DNA of 64,000 nt from Mixophyes australis (lineage: Eukaryota; Chordata; Amphibia; Anura; Limnodynastidae): the NCBI GenBank assembly GCA_036250195.1, contig JAVHZZ010000003.1, positions 336,533,875 to 336,597,874 of the forward strand, read 5' to 3'. A program made the translations under genes and the position numbers. The notes beneath the pieces were generated by a model. That model searched no databases and was not told the DNA's origin. It worked only from the letters and a program-made list of their open reading frames with translations. This document shows, one piece after another, positions 28,720-39,639 of the stretch (its first letter is position 1; each line of letters opens with the position of its first letter).

Positions 28720-30207
28720 ATGGGAAATAAAGGGTCCAAAACGGGGCACAATCCCGAGAAATACGGGGGATTAAGCCCCATACAGTATGTGTCTAGACAT
28801 AGAGGTAAAGACCTCACTAAAGGAATGAAGAAATTGTTTACAGCAGCAGGAGTGTCTGAAGACGGTACGCTGAAAGTTCCATTTTGGAAACAGCTTATAA
28901 AAGACAATGAGAGAATATTGAAAGAAAAAGGCTATTTTGAAAGGTGTCAAGTATGGTATAAATTAGCGGAAGAATTGGAGGATGACAGTGACCATTGTAA
29001 TACTTTACAATTGACAAATTTAAGTGACACTGATGAAATAGAAAATGTATTACCACCAGCCCAAAATGTTCAAGCCAGCAATGCACCCTTGCCCATCTCC
29101 CTGTCGGGGCCAATAATGTACCCCGATTTAAGACCCCTTATAGATGGTCAGATAGGTCCCAGTTTAAGACAAAGGCCCACACAACGGCCCAATTGTTATG
29201 GAGAATGGGCGTTTCCTGTTGTTACAGGACCCCCACCGTATAACCCTGATAAGATTTCCCTGAATGACAAGGCTAGAATCGGCCTCCCCTATGGGACCGT
29301 CTGCAAACAATGTTATCGTTGCGTTCCGGCATACTCTGAAGTGTGTCCATTTTGTGGTCAGCCACAAGAGGCTACAGACCAGCGATGTGACCCGCCCCAA
29401 GGCATGTTCCCTGTGACCACCTCCACAACGATGGGCCCAGGGGCAGGTGAAAATGCCCCTGATGTTAGAATGCGCACCACTACACAGCACAGACCCTGGA
29501 CCCCGAGTGAGACAAGGGACATATGTGACAAATGCCCAGACCCCAGAAAACACCCCACCCAGTGTCTTGCTTACTTTAGAAGAATGAACAGAATTTACAA
29601 TTGTACATGGTCAGATCTAGAGGAACTAGCCAATATTGTAATTGGTCCAAGTGGGACCGCTGGTTTAAAAAATTCAGATAATGTAGAATGTCCCGAAGGG
29701 GAAAATGCCCTGACATTGGCCTCTGCACATACATTCCTGGCAAAAATGGGTGCATGGGCGGCAGCAGAACAGCGCAAGGTCCCAGTAGGTACCCCCCTTA
29801 AACAAGAAAACAGTGAAGACTGCCGTAAATGGTATGACCGCTGCCTGATTAATCACACTGACGGGGGATTTGGCACTGCTGAACTCCGTGAAGTGCAGCT
29901 GTTGAAAAATACCTTTCTCATGGGCCTTAAGCAAGAAATGAGAGAGGCTCTGCTTAAAAACAGACCCGAGGCAGGGAGTTTGAACATAGAAGTGTTGTTG
30001 GATATACTGAGGGCAATGGAGGATAGAGAAGATCAGAGAAAGAAAAAAGCTCCCATTTACATTGTCCAAACTGCAGCAGAGAGGAGGGGCCCTGGGACTG
30101 CTACAGCGCCTGGAGCATGTTTTTTCTGTAAACAAGTGGGACATTTAAAGAGGGATTGTCAGAAATACAAGGCATGGCTCAAGAAAAAGGAGCAAAAGTC
30201 AGAATAG
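28720..30207 (+). CDS. gag: ERV-C gag polyprotein
   Basis: Open frame of 495 codons ending in UAG (30205-30207). It starts Met-Gly (MGNKGSK), a myristoylation-type matrix start with basic residues. A PPPY late domain lies at 171-174. Unusually, residues 195-212 form CX2C(X2C)...CX2C (C195, C198, C201, C209, C212), like a zinc ribbon in the linker before capsid. Capsid follows with the 'CPDPRKHPTQC' block. One CX2CX4HX4C knuckle lies near the end (C467, C470, H475, C480). There are no internal stops. Pol continues in the same frame after the UAG, so readthrough is the likely mechanism. Confidence 0.92.
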   Translation: MGNKGSKTGHNPEKYGGLSPIQYVSRHRGKDLTKGMKKLFTAAGVSEDGTLKVPFWKQLIKDNERILKEKGYFERCQVWYKLAEELEDDSDHCNTLQLTNLSDTDEIENVLPPAQNVQASNAPLPISLSGPIMYPDLRPLIDGQIGPSLRQRPTQRPNCYGEWAFPVVTGPPPYNPDKISLNDKARIGLPYGTVCKQCYRCVPAYSEVCPFCGQPQEATDQRCDPPQGMFPVTTSTTMGPGAGENAPDVRMRTTTQHRPWTPSETRDICDKCPDPRKHPTQCLAYFRRMNRIYNCTWSDLEELANIVIGPSGTAGLKNSDNVECPEGENALTLASAHTFLAKMGAWAAAEQRKVPVGTPLKQENSEDCRKWYDRCLINHTDGGFGTAELREVQLLKNTFLMGLKQEMREALLKNRPEAGSLNIEVLLDILRAMEDREDQRKKKAPIYIVQTAAERRGPGTATAPGACFFCKQVGHLKRDCQKYKAWLKKKEQKSE

Positions 30208-33200
30208 GAAATTGGCATTCTAGTGTCTGCAGGGGTTGTAAAAGATACGGGTCCTCAAGCTCTTATTGACATATTGCTTGATGGAAAAATTGACACTGGA
30301 GCAAGCCGTTCATGTATAATGCATACCCCTGCTATCAAACAATATCTGACCGATAAAACAATTACCACCACGGGACTCACTGGTACTGCCGTGAGTCTGC
30401 AAGAAACCGTCCCTATTCCAGTACAAATACCTGGCGAGGAAGAGACAATTGATGTTCAGTTCTTAGTCTCTGCTGGATGCCCTGTTAATTTATTAGGAGC
30501 AGACATCCTTTCCAAGATACAAGCATCCATAAAATATAGAGATGGGAAGGTTTACTTACAACCCTCAAAACCTCTTATTAAGAAACTCGAAAGTACTTGC
30601 AGCTCTAGCAATGGTACAACAGGTTACAGAACCTGATAAAAAAGAGCCTCATGGAGACTCATTCCCAGAAATTTTCCAATCCTTACCCGACACCCTTTGG
30701 TCCAAAGGTAAAACTGATGTTGGACTACTCGCAGTTCCCCCTGTCCACATCAAGCTTAAAGATGGTACAGTCCCTGTCTCATGCAGACAGTATCCCCTTA
30801 AGGGAGAGCAAAACAAAGCCATTAGTGAACAAGCAAAAGAGTACGAGAAAGCAGGGGTTTTAAGGCGGTGCCGTTCCCCCTGGAACTCTCCACTCTTTCC
30901 CGTCAGGAAGAGATCGGCCGATGGGAAAGCCCAATTTAGACTTGTACACGATCTAAGGGAAATTAACAAACGAATGGTGATAGATGTTCCCATTGTCCCA
31001 AACCCACACGTTTTGCTCAATGACATCCCAGCCTCATCCACCAGCTTTTCAGTGATTGATTTGGCAAATGCATTTTTCTCTGTACCATTACACCCCGACA
31101 GTCAAGAATGCACTGCATTCACATTAAACGATGCCCAGTTTTGTTGGACCAGGCTGCCGCAGGGAGCTGCAATTTCACCGTCCGCCTTCTCAGAAGCATT
31201 GCACACTGTCCTAGCCTCCTGGGTCCCAGCACACGAGAATACGTGTCTAATACAGTACGTAGATGATCTTTTGCTTTGTACTGACAGCAGACAAATCTGT
31301 TTAAAGGAAACTAAAAGTTTGCTAGAATTCCTAGCACAAGCCCACTGCAAGGTGTCAAAGGACAAACTGCAAATAGCTCTACCCCAAGTCCAATTCTTAG
31401 GTTACTGTATATCAGCAGGCGCTAAACACCTGCTAGATAGCAGAAAAACTGCTATACAAAAGTTCCCTCCCCCCACAACAGTAAGACAGCTATGTGCTTT
31501 TTTAGGACTCGCAGGGTACTGCCGTGAGTGGCTAATCAATGCCTCAGAACTTTTTGACCCCCTCTATGCTGCTACAAAAGGAAACGCCACCGGCCCGATT
31601 ACCCTAACAGCTGAACAACAAGCAGCCTTTGAAATGATTGAAGAATTAATCACAAGTGCCCCAGCCCTTGGGCTCCCCAACTATGAGCTCCCCTTTATTT
31701 GTTCTGCCATGAACAAAAAGGATATGCCCATGGGGTGTTAACGCAGGACCATGGGGGCAAACAAAGACCACTAGCATACTACTCCCAGAAGCTAGATTCT
31801 GTCATAATAGGGGCTCCTACATGTATAAAGGCAGTAGCAGCAGCTGCTTTATTGCTACAGAAAGTTGCAGATATAGTGTTGGATCACCCACTCACCATCC
31901 AGGTACCACACTCAGTCATGGAAATACTGAATCAAGCCAGAACAAAACACATCTCAGTGGCTAGATTAAATAAATATGAAGTGGCACTACTGACACCCTC
32001 AAATGTTACACTGAAGAGATGCACAGTTTTAAATCCAGCAACATTGCTTCCAAGTTGCATGGATATAAAAGAGGGGAGTGACAGTATAGATGCTGCAGAC
32101 ACAGACAGTACAGAAAGTGTTGAGGCTGTGACAAAGCAGGAAACACAACACAAAATTTTTTCTTGTGATCATGATTGTTTAGCCTTAATGGACCTGGAAA
32201 CTACACCTCCTGGTGATGTAAAAGAAACTCCTCTTAACAACCCTGATCTACTCCTGTTTGTAGATGGGTGCAGGTACTATGAGGAGGGCTCTCCCAAAAC
32301 AGGTTATGCAGTCACAACAGAGACTGAAATATTGATTCAGCAACCCCTCCCACCAAGTTTGTCAGCACAACAGGCTGAGCAGGAAGCATTAATCAGTGCA
32401 TGCCAGCATGCGGAGGGCAAAACAGCCAATATTTACACAGACTCTAGATACGCTTTTGGGGTTGCACATGATTATCAGAGCATTTGGAAAAATAGACATT
32501 TTATGGCTTCCAATGGTAAACCTATTAAAAATGCAGATATCATTTTAAGGTTGTTTGCAGCATTGGAACTGCCTAAAGAAGTGGCAATCATGAAAGTAAA
32601 AGCACACACCAGAGATCAGACTATGGAGGTGAGAGGAAACAGGCTGACAGATCAGGCTGCGAGAGCCGCAGCAGACTTACCACTGGTAAAACATTATCTA
32701 GCAACTGCCACTCCTCTCACATCCCCTACAGATCTGGAAATGTTGAAAATCCTCCAGAAACAGGCATCAGAGCCTGAGAGGAAAGAGTGGAAAAAGAGGG
32801 GAGCAGAATGCACAAAAGGCATATGGGCCATAACAGATAGACACTGTCTCCCCAGAGTCCTTTTCCCCACGATGGCCACTATAGTGCATGGACCCACTCA
32901 TGTCTCAAAGGATGCTATAATCAACTCTGTGTTTAGACACTGGATTGCACCAGGCTTCAGCACTGCTGCCAGTTATCTGGTAAAGGCCTGTGCCATCTGT
33001 AACACCAATAATCTTGGCCACACAGTAACAGTACCTCCTAGGGTAACCCCTAAGCCCCTCTACCCCTTTCAACGCATACAAATAGATTATATTCAGCTGC
33101 CCAAATGTGGAATATATGAATATGTCTTAGTGGCTACGGATATATTCTCAAATTGGCCAGAGGCGTGGCCAGTAGCTAAGGCTACAGCGAAAAACACAGC

Positions 33201-33857
33201 AAAAAAACTACTTTCTGAAGTAGTATGCAGATATGGGGTCCCAGAGGTAATTGAGTCAGATAGAGGTACCACCTTTACCGGGGAGGTAATGACGTCCATC
33301 ATGTCAGATTTGGGGGTCAGTCAGGCATTCCATACCCCCTACCACCCACAGAGTAGTGGCAAGGTAGAAAGGCTAAATGGCACTCTCAAGCTCAAAATAC
33401 AGAAAGCCATGAAGAGCACAGGGATGCCCTGGCTGCAATGCCTCCCCCTTGCCCTATTCTCAGTCAGGACAACACCTAATAAGAAACACAGGCTAAGCCC
33501 CTATGAAATACTGTTTGGGGGGCCGCCAAAAACAGGGTGTTATTTCCCTCAATCTTTAGTGAAACACCAAGGTGAACTGACTAATTATGTGAAAGAACTG
33601 CAGAAGTCCCTCACTAACATACATTCTCGAGTTTTCTCTTCAATCCAGATCCAGAAGACTGCACTGGAACACATGCCCTGGTGCCAGGAGACTACGTCTT
33701 CGTAAAAAGACACGTGAGAAAGGCTCTGGAACCACGATTTGAGGGACCATATCAAGTACTGTTGACTACTCCCACCTCAGTGAAACTCGAAGAGAAGGAT
33801 CCGGGGATTCATGCCAGTCACTGTAAAAAGGCCACAGTAACTCAAGATAAACCATGA
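30208..33857 (+). pseudogene. pol: ERV-C pol, three frameshifts
   Basis: Pol is in frame with gag after UAG. Protease has DTGAS (about 30292), but the lead-in is several residues shorter than in ERV-A. A frameshift near 30600 precedes RT, which has LPQGA and an intact YVDD (31256-31267). A second shift lies near 31700 at the RT/RNase H border. RNase H (FVDGCRYY, YTDSRYAFG) and integrase (HHCC, IDYIQLP, ESDRGTTF, PQSSGKVE) then share one long frame to a third shift near 33650. The pol stop TGA overlaps the env ATG at 33854, as in ERV-B. Each lesion looks like a small indel. No functional polyprotein can be made from this copy. Confidence 0.92.
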
Positions 33858-34993
33858 AGGGGAGTATGGTTCTTTGTGTTTTTTTCTCATGTTTCCCTTT
33901 GATTTTTTCTTCCTTGCAAGAACCAGGAAATACTGTATTACATTTCCATGAAACTGTTGGCCAGTTGACTAACACCAGTAATTGCTGGGTATGTTCCAGT
34001 ACTCCGTCAAACGATAAAAATATGGCCCTAGTCCCTATACCTTTGAGCACTGAGGAATAAACTAAGCTCAGGGAAAGAAATCTCACCTGTGGACGTATGG
34101 TCAGCCCCAAACATAACACCACAAGGTATCCTACGGTCAAGTTAGGCCCTAATACGATAAGACCAGACTACTGTTTCAATAAGGGGATAGAATCCAATCT
34201 AATCATTAATGAATCAATATGGACCCCCCATGGCCAAATACGTATCAGATACCATAATAAAAGTTTCCCACTAGGAGCAATCCCTAAATCTAGGTGCCGG
34301 GTTGTGGTGAATTTCACTCAGCCTTACCTACCCCAATGCTCCGCCCAGTGTTCCCCAAATAAAACAAGCAACAGAATTATCTACAATATTAGAAGTTCTA
34401 ACTGTATTAACTACAATATGATAATAAAGGTTGCAGGACTTTTAGACAATATAACAGAAATCTATGACAAATCCTTCAGGTATGTAGGGAAGGAATTACA
34501 GGCCCTTAAAACACAACTAATCCAGCACCAATTAGTATTAGACTATATCACTGCCCAAACTGGAGGGTATTGCCTCACTCTGGAAACCGAGTATGGTATA
34601 CATTGTTGTAATTTCATCACAAATGACACTGATAACCCAGAGGAGACAATAGACAGGTATATGACTGAGGCTAAAGAACTAAAAGAAAAGTTCAGAAAAG
34701 ACAATTTTGATCCCGATACAGTAAACGACAGCTGGTGGACATCAGCTTTCTCATGGCTAAACCCAGGCAATTGGGGTAAAGGTATTTTCACATGGATCTC
34801 TGGTATTTTGATATGGATAGCCAAGATATTTGCTCTTCTGCTAATACTGTATGTTTGTTTTAAATTAAGCCTATGTTTTTTCCAGTGTTGCTTGAAAAAT
34901 TGCAAAAATAAATTTGTATTCATTAGAAAGCTTGCAAACATAAAGAAACCTGAACCAGAATCAGAGGTTCACCTTGCTCTCATTAAGCTCTAA
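33854..34993 (+). pseudogene. env: ERV-C env, stop plus internal deletion
   Basis: Signal-peptide-like N-terminus, then a CWVC motif like the surface-subunit CXXC of gammaretroviral envelopes. An in-frame TAA (34058-34060) interrupts the frame, which then stays open from 34097 to 34993. Compared with ERV-D, most of the surface subunit, the basic cleavage site and the fusion-peptide region are missing near 34400-34440. The transmembrane part retains heptad-like sequence, the motif 'CLTLETEYGIHCC' (ten residues between C and CC) and a membrane helix near 34810-34890. It is inactive as it stands. Confidence 0.88.
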
Positions 34994-35187
34994 AAAGACA
35001 CCATCAATCGCTCCCCCCCCCCCCCAACCTTTCCCCCCTTAGAACGGTGTACATAAACTATAGACTTGATTGAATGTATCTTTACCATTCTCTAGGGCCT
35101 AGAAGAGGTTCCATTGAGTGAAGTAGGTCAGGTGCAGGAATGCTTTGTGTACACCAAACGGATAGGCAGGACAATTATACAAATGAT

Positions 35188-35202
35188 AAAAAGAGGGGTT
35201 TA
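35188..35202 (+). promoter_or_regulatory. ERV-C polypurine tract
   Basis: AAAAAGAGGGG precedes the 3' LTR by a few bases and is the likely plus-strand primer. Confidence 0.85.
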
Positions 35203-35681
35203 TGTGAGAGACATCAATGTTATGAGCTTTTGAATAATGCATTTTGTATAATTGACATGCTGTATGAGTTTAAAATAGTCTGCAGAGCTGCAGGCTATTT
35301 CAGACATCATATGACTTATGCTATCTTATCTTCTGCTTCTTTCAACATGTTTATTCTCAAGAAAATGTGCACATCAAGCAACTTCTGTTCCAGGACCCCA
35401 CAAACTCCCACCTGAGGCCTACGTGACTGAGATAAGGACATCTGCTTTTTGGCATGACCACAAAACTGCTGACATGTACAAGCTGCTTTCACAAACCTTG
35501 TATTCTTATATTTTTTCCTGTTTTACTATGTATAAATAAAGTTACTCTTACTAAGGGCTGGTCAGAACCAGATTGAGCTTCAGCCTGATATCTGAACTTG
35601 TCTGTCTTTCTATTGATTGATACCCACAAGACATAGCAGCCGGAGTTCAGGAGAAAGGACCCATTTAGGTCATCTCTGACA
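35203..35681 (+). repeat. ERV-C 3' LTR
   Basis: 479 bp, the same length as the 5' LTR, followed by the GAGG duplication. Differences from the 5' LTR are scattered substitutions. Confidence 0.95.
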
Positions 35682-35685
35682 GAGG

Positions 35686-36341
35686 TATATAAATGTCCAA
35701 TCAGTGGAATGAAAATCCCACCTTAAATGTATTTCAGCTGTATCATACAGAGCAGCGGTGAATGGGTGCTGCCCGCACCTGCCACTGGCATTGAAAGGTT
35801 GTTTCAGAAGTGGTTGGGGGTGTATCCTGTAGCCATAACCCTGTGATGGTGACCACGCTCCTTCTTGGTATGGTTAAACCACAAGTTTCATTTAGCTTAG
35901 CCACATCCACTAATTTGCATAGCAGCTTGCATTACCGTTCCACCATATGCTTTGTATGCTGCAATATGCTCGTTCCCATCACTTGTGTAACTTCTTTTAT
36001 TAGGATTACAGCACTGCAGACAGGGACTAAAACATCTGCCACAAAGATGGTGATATGGATACTTTATGTTGCAATTTATACTAAGGGAACAGTACAGTGT
36101 AACTTTCTATCATATCTAATCATATGTGTCCAGTATAACCATTGTCTAATATATCGATGCAGTCTTCTGATGTGTTATGTATGAGGGACATGTTAGAGCA
36201 TGTGTTGCCTATTAATCTCACAGCAATTTTCTGCTTCTGGTATTATTGGTTGTTTTACAGACTTGATATGAACGATGTTTTTGCAGTGCTGGTTACAATA
36301 ATGATGTCCTGCATCTAAATAAATGACTGTATTTGTTACAG
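35686..36341. other. ANKEF1 intron between ERV-C and the next exon
   Basis: Non-coding sequence ending in the splice acceptor TTTGTTACAG (36332-36341). No other feature is seen. Confidence 0.6.
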
Positions 36342-37092
36342 GTTGTAATCCTATTTGGAAAAATGCAAAAGCTCTGACACCCAAAGACGTTGCAAAAGAG
36401 GGTGGTTTCAAGGCTGCAAAGAAGGAATTAGGCAAAGCCATGCATCGTTATAAAAAATACTCTAAGCCAGGAGTAAAAAATCCCAACCCAAAATGGTCAA
36501 TAACTCTACATGATTGGTCATGTGAGCACCAATTATATCTTAGAGAATCTTTTGCTATGTTAAGTAAGGGAGATGGAACTGTCACAAAAGAGGACTTTGC
36601 TTCCATCCTCAAAGCGAAGAGAGCCCCAGTGTCTGAAGAGGAACTGAACAGTATAATTCATCTTCATGAGATAGGTAGAAGAGATAACATCAATACCGAG
36701 GAGTTTTTAAAAGGATGTAAGTACTTACAAAAAGCCTTTTTACTATCTGCTTATGCTCCAAAAAAGAAAGAAAGAAAAAAAGGAAAGGAGACAAAAGGAA
36801 AGAGCACTCTACCCATGCCCATATGTATGATGCCAAATCATCTCATTTCACACCGGGAAGATAGTGGACTTCCCAACTTTATGATAGATGACTCTGGATG
36901 GTATGTGGATAAACTGGAAAGGGTGTATACGCACATAAATTTTGGCACCAAAGCCAGAGACATAGAGTCTTTGAAGAGGGCTTTTGCAGAGGGTGTACCT
37001 GTGGATGTGAAAGATATTTTTTATAAAACACCCCTGATTTCTGCATGTGCTCATGGAAATATGGACACGGTGAAATTTCTTCTAGAAAAAGG
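36342..37092 (+). CDS. ANKEF1: ANKEF1 exon: EF-hand region and an ankyrin repeat
   Basis: A 751-bp exon bounded by acceptor TTACAG and donor GGGTAAGC (GT at 37093). The translation follows vertebrate ANKEF1: CNPIWKN, VAKEGGFKAAKKE, then KNPNPKW, then an EF-hand-like pair (LRESFAMLSKGDGTVTKEDF near 36540), a Lys-rich linker, and an ankyrin segment ending KTPLISACAHGNMDTVKFLL. It ends in phase 2 and joins to GADVN in the next exon. Compared with the human protein as I remember it, about 20 residues are missing before the last ankyrin segment. ANKEF1 is a cytoplasmic protein expressed mainly in ciliated or sperm cells; its molecular role is not visible in the sequence. Calcium binding by this EF-hand is not certain. 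Confidence 0.9.
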
Positions 37093-37769
37093 GTAAGCTT
37101 ACTTTTTGTTTTTCATTAATGAAATTGCCAGAAGGTTGACACTTTGCAGGATGTGACTAGAAGTAAAATTATGCAAGGGTATATTATTAATCCTATTTTC
37201 CTAATGAGATCTAAGATCAAGAATGCTTGGGATTTAAGGTTTTTCATGATTTGAAGCTCCATAGCTAAAATATTCACAATTATGTTTAAAAAATTACCCC
37301 TATCCATCGCGACACTGCCCCTGGCATTGCCCTTCTCATTAAATTGTGTAGCCCTGCTCTTCACAGTGACTGCTGGATCACTGGGAAGTGACTGGTAATG
37401 TATCTATCCTGCCATCGCCTAAAAGCAGCAATATTTCACTTTTCTTAAATCAGTAATATTACTGGAGGTAGTGTACGAAGTATAAAACAGCCGCCCGCGC
37501 CTCGATTCGCGCAAGTGCACCTAGGTTTCTGACAAACTGCATGGCAGATCTTCTGGAGGAGCAGAAGTCGAACAGGCTGAAAGGCGTAGTGCATATGTGT
37601 GTGTGTGTGTGTGTGTGCTTCTCTTTAGCAAACGTAAAAGTGAAAATGGAGAAGTAGAAAGCTTGTGCTGCTATGATCCTTTCAGAGTTCAGAGATCCTT
37701 TCAGATACTTGTGCAGTACCTCCCAGGCTTGTTGCACATACTGAGATACTCATGTGTTTTTGTTTCCAG
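37093..37769 (+). other. ANKEF1 intron with (TG)n
   Basis: Intron with donor GTAAGC and acceptor TTTTTGTTTCCAG. It contains a (TG)n run at about 37594-37618. No other gene is seen. Confidence 0.8.
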
Positions 37770-37996
37770 TGCTGACGTCAATGTAAGGGATAATTTCATG
37801 TGGACTCCTCTGCACCACGCCTGTCACGGGGGCCAGAAAGACATTGCAGAACTGCTGCTAAATCATGGAGCCAAAATAGATGCAGTTGCTCTCGGCGGGT
37901 CCACGCCACTGATAAGAGCAGTAGAGAGGGGCAGCTTGGATTGTGCTCACCTTTTAATAAAATCAGGAGCAAAAGTGAAAATTGTGAACAAGAAAG
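37770..37996 (+). CDS. ANKEF1: ANKEF1 exon: two ankyrin repeats
   Basis: A 227-bp exon between TTTCCAG and a GGTAAAAAG donor (GT at 37997-37998). It reads ADVNVRDNFMWTPLHHACHG, then DIAELLLNHGAKID, then STPLIRAVERGSLDCAHLLI and ends KKG/E: two ankyrin repeats with TPLHHA and TPLIRA cores. Phase 1 at the end fits the next exon. It is collinear with vertebrate ANKEF1. Confidence 0.92.
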
Positions 37997-38820
37997 GTAA
38001 AAAGTAGCAGAAAGCTTGTGTAGTAGTAAAACTGGTGCGGGGTAGGAGTGATGATGCACAAAAATGCTAAATTGATAAAAATATGATTTTGCTCTTCAAG
38101 AGGAGATACTTCATTAAGTGGCAGTGGTGGGGATTGCACATAGATGAAGGTGTTCTGGGTTTGAAGGAGCAATGCAGGGCTATTATGTCATGCAGAATTA
38201 ATCTACCTTAGAGATGATGGAAAGAAGAACTTGTCACTGAGACATATTGCTTTTTGCCACTTGTTTTCATGACATTTTGAAAAGTCCCTTGATCTATGTA
38301 GGAGCATGTAGCAAACAGTAAGACACAATGAACAAATAAGTGCAAACATAAACCAATTACTTTCATTAGAAAAAAACAACTAACCCTTGAAATAAAGGTA
38401 AGCATGGTGTCGCCTTACTATCAAGAAGGGTATAAAGCACGAATGAATGAATATGAAATGAGCAGTATATTGGGAGAAATAGAATTTTTCAAAAAAATTA
38501 ATGATAGCAATGGATCAGTTGTGATAATACAGAGAGCTTAGTGGTGGGGATTACATTCGTGCAAGACGTGCTGTTGAGTCCCACCTCAAACCCCAATTAT
38601 TGCGTATATTGGAAGTACAGATGGGTCAATACGAGCATGCAAATATATATGCACACACCCTTTTAGGTAACCACAATATAATGTATGCACCATGCACACT
38701 ATGCTCTTCATAAATTAACCTATCAATCGTTGTCTGTGCTTTGTGTAAATTAAAGATGTTATTACTGTATCTATTAGGATATTATAATTCCTACTCTTTG
38801 ATTTCCTATTGTTTTCTTAG
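37997..38820 (+). other. ANKEF1 intron
   Basis: AT-rich intron ending with a strong acceptor (TTGTTTTCTTAG). No transposon or gene is recognised in it. Confidence 0.8.
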
Positions 38821-39038
38821 AAGAAAATGTTCTGGATGTTGCAAAAGCATATGCTGACTGTAGACTGATTGACATGATCCAAGAAAAACTGGACAGCTTG
38901 TCAAAACCAAAAGAGAAGTGGTGGAGCAAAAGGAAAAGCAAAATGGAAGGAAAATCACAAGCGTTATCTAAGCCTCAGACTTCTGCAGCCCAGAACTCAT
39001 ACCTTTATAGCAAGATGTTGATTAAATATTGGTTTTAA
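38821..39038 (+). CDS. ANKEF1: ANKEF1 last visible exon
   Basis: Starts after TTCTTAG with AAGAAAATGTTCTGG and reads ENVLDVAKAYADCRLIDMI then QEKLDSLSKPKEKWW, matching the end of the ankyrin domain of ANKEF1. The frame then stays open through a Lys/Ser-rich stretch to TAA at 39036-39038. The conserved C-terminal tail of the family (about 100 residues in human) is not found here. Either a donor inside this exon (a weak GAA/GTGGTG near 38918) leads to exons outside the window, or this is a species-specific short end. No clear polyadenylation signal follows directly. Confidence 0.75.
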
Positions 39039-39217
39039 TTAAAAGAGTTTGTCCGCTTTTGGGCAACCCCTTCTCTTTATGTTCTTGCTGCAGCCGGGCC
39101 ACTGTTCACCTAAATGCTGCCACTGAAGCTCATGTAGCTCAGGTAGTTTCAGTGGCTTTGTAACAATACTGGTGGTATTATCTGCAGCCTAATAGCCGAG
39201 TAGATATCCGGCGAATA

Positions 39218-39320
39218 GTCAGACATTTGCCAAGTCGGTACACAAGCGGGTATACACGTTTGCCGGATTGGTACACAAGCAGGTAGTCAGATGTTTTGCC
39301 GGTTGGTACACAAGCAGGTA
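39218..39320. repeat. 34-bp tandem repeat, three units
   Basis: Three units end in GGTACACAAGC(A/G)GGTA and carry TTTGCCGG(A/T)TTG. Short, non-coding. Confidence 0.8.
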
Positions 39321-39639
39321 GTCACAGATGCAAGGAAATGTAGCAAGTCGCTGGAGCTGAGCAGGCAGAATCCTCAAGCACATGTCTGATCCAGAAAGTG
39401 CCTATTATAAGCCCAAACAGGAAACAGGATCCAAGATGGTTTCTCCTTGATGCCATTCTGGCCATCTTGGAAAATAGCAAATCTAAGGGCAAGTTTACGA
39501 ATACAAAGACCTCTAGTGGTTGGACGTGCAAATATCAGAGTAATTCCTTACAGGCTCATTTAGAGACACACTAGTCGTAAAGAGAGAAAGACTTGACACT
39601 CAAAAATCATTATCAACTGTTATCAGTAGGCCCTGCAAA

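Larger units (their letters stand above)
27707..35681 (+). mobile_element. ERV-C provirus, gag open, pol and env broken
   Basis: This provirus of 7,975 bp has two 479-bp LTRs flanked by 4-bp GAGG copies (27703-27706 and 35682-35685). Gag is open, pol carries three frameshifts, and env has a stop and an internal deletion. About ten LTR differences are visible by eye (about 2%). Pol groups with ERV-B, while env groups with ERV-A and ERV-D. It lies in the sense orientation within the presumed ANKEF1 intron, about 660 bp before the exon at 36342. Confidence 0.95.

Noticed and set aside
35810..36184. 124-codon plus-strand ORF as a possible ANKEF1 exon
   Set aside because: No similarity to ANKEF1, no splice sites in a fitting phase, low-complexity hydrophobic content.
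37459..37737. 92-codon minus-strand ORF
   Set aside because: Lies in an ANKEF1 intron and includes translated (TG)n as a His/Thr run.
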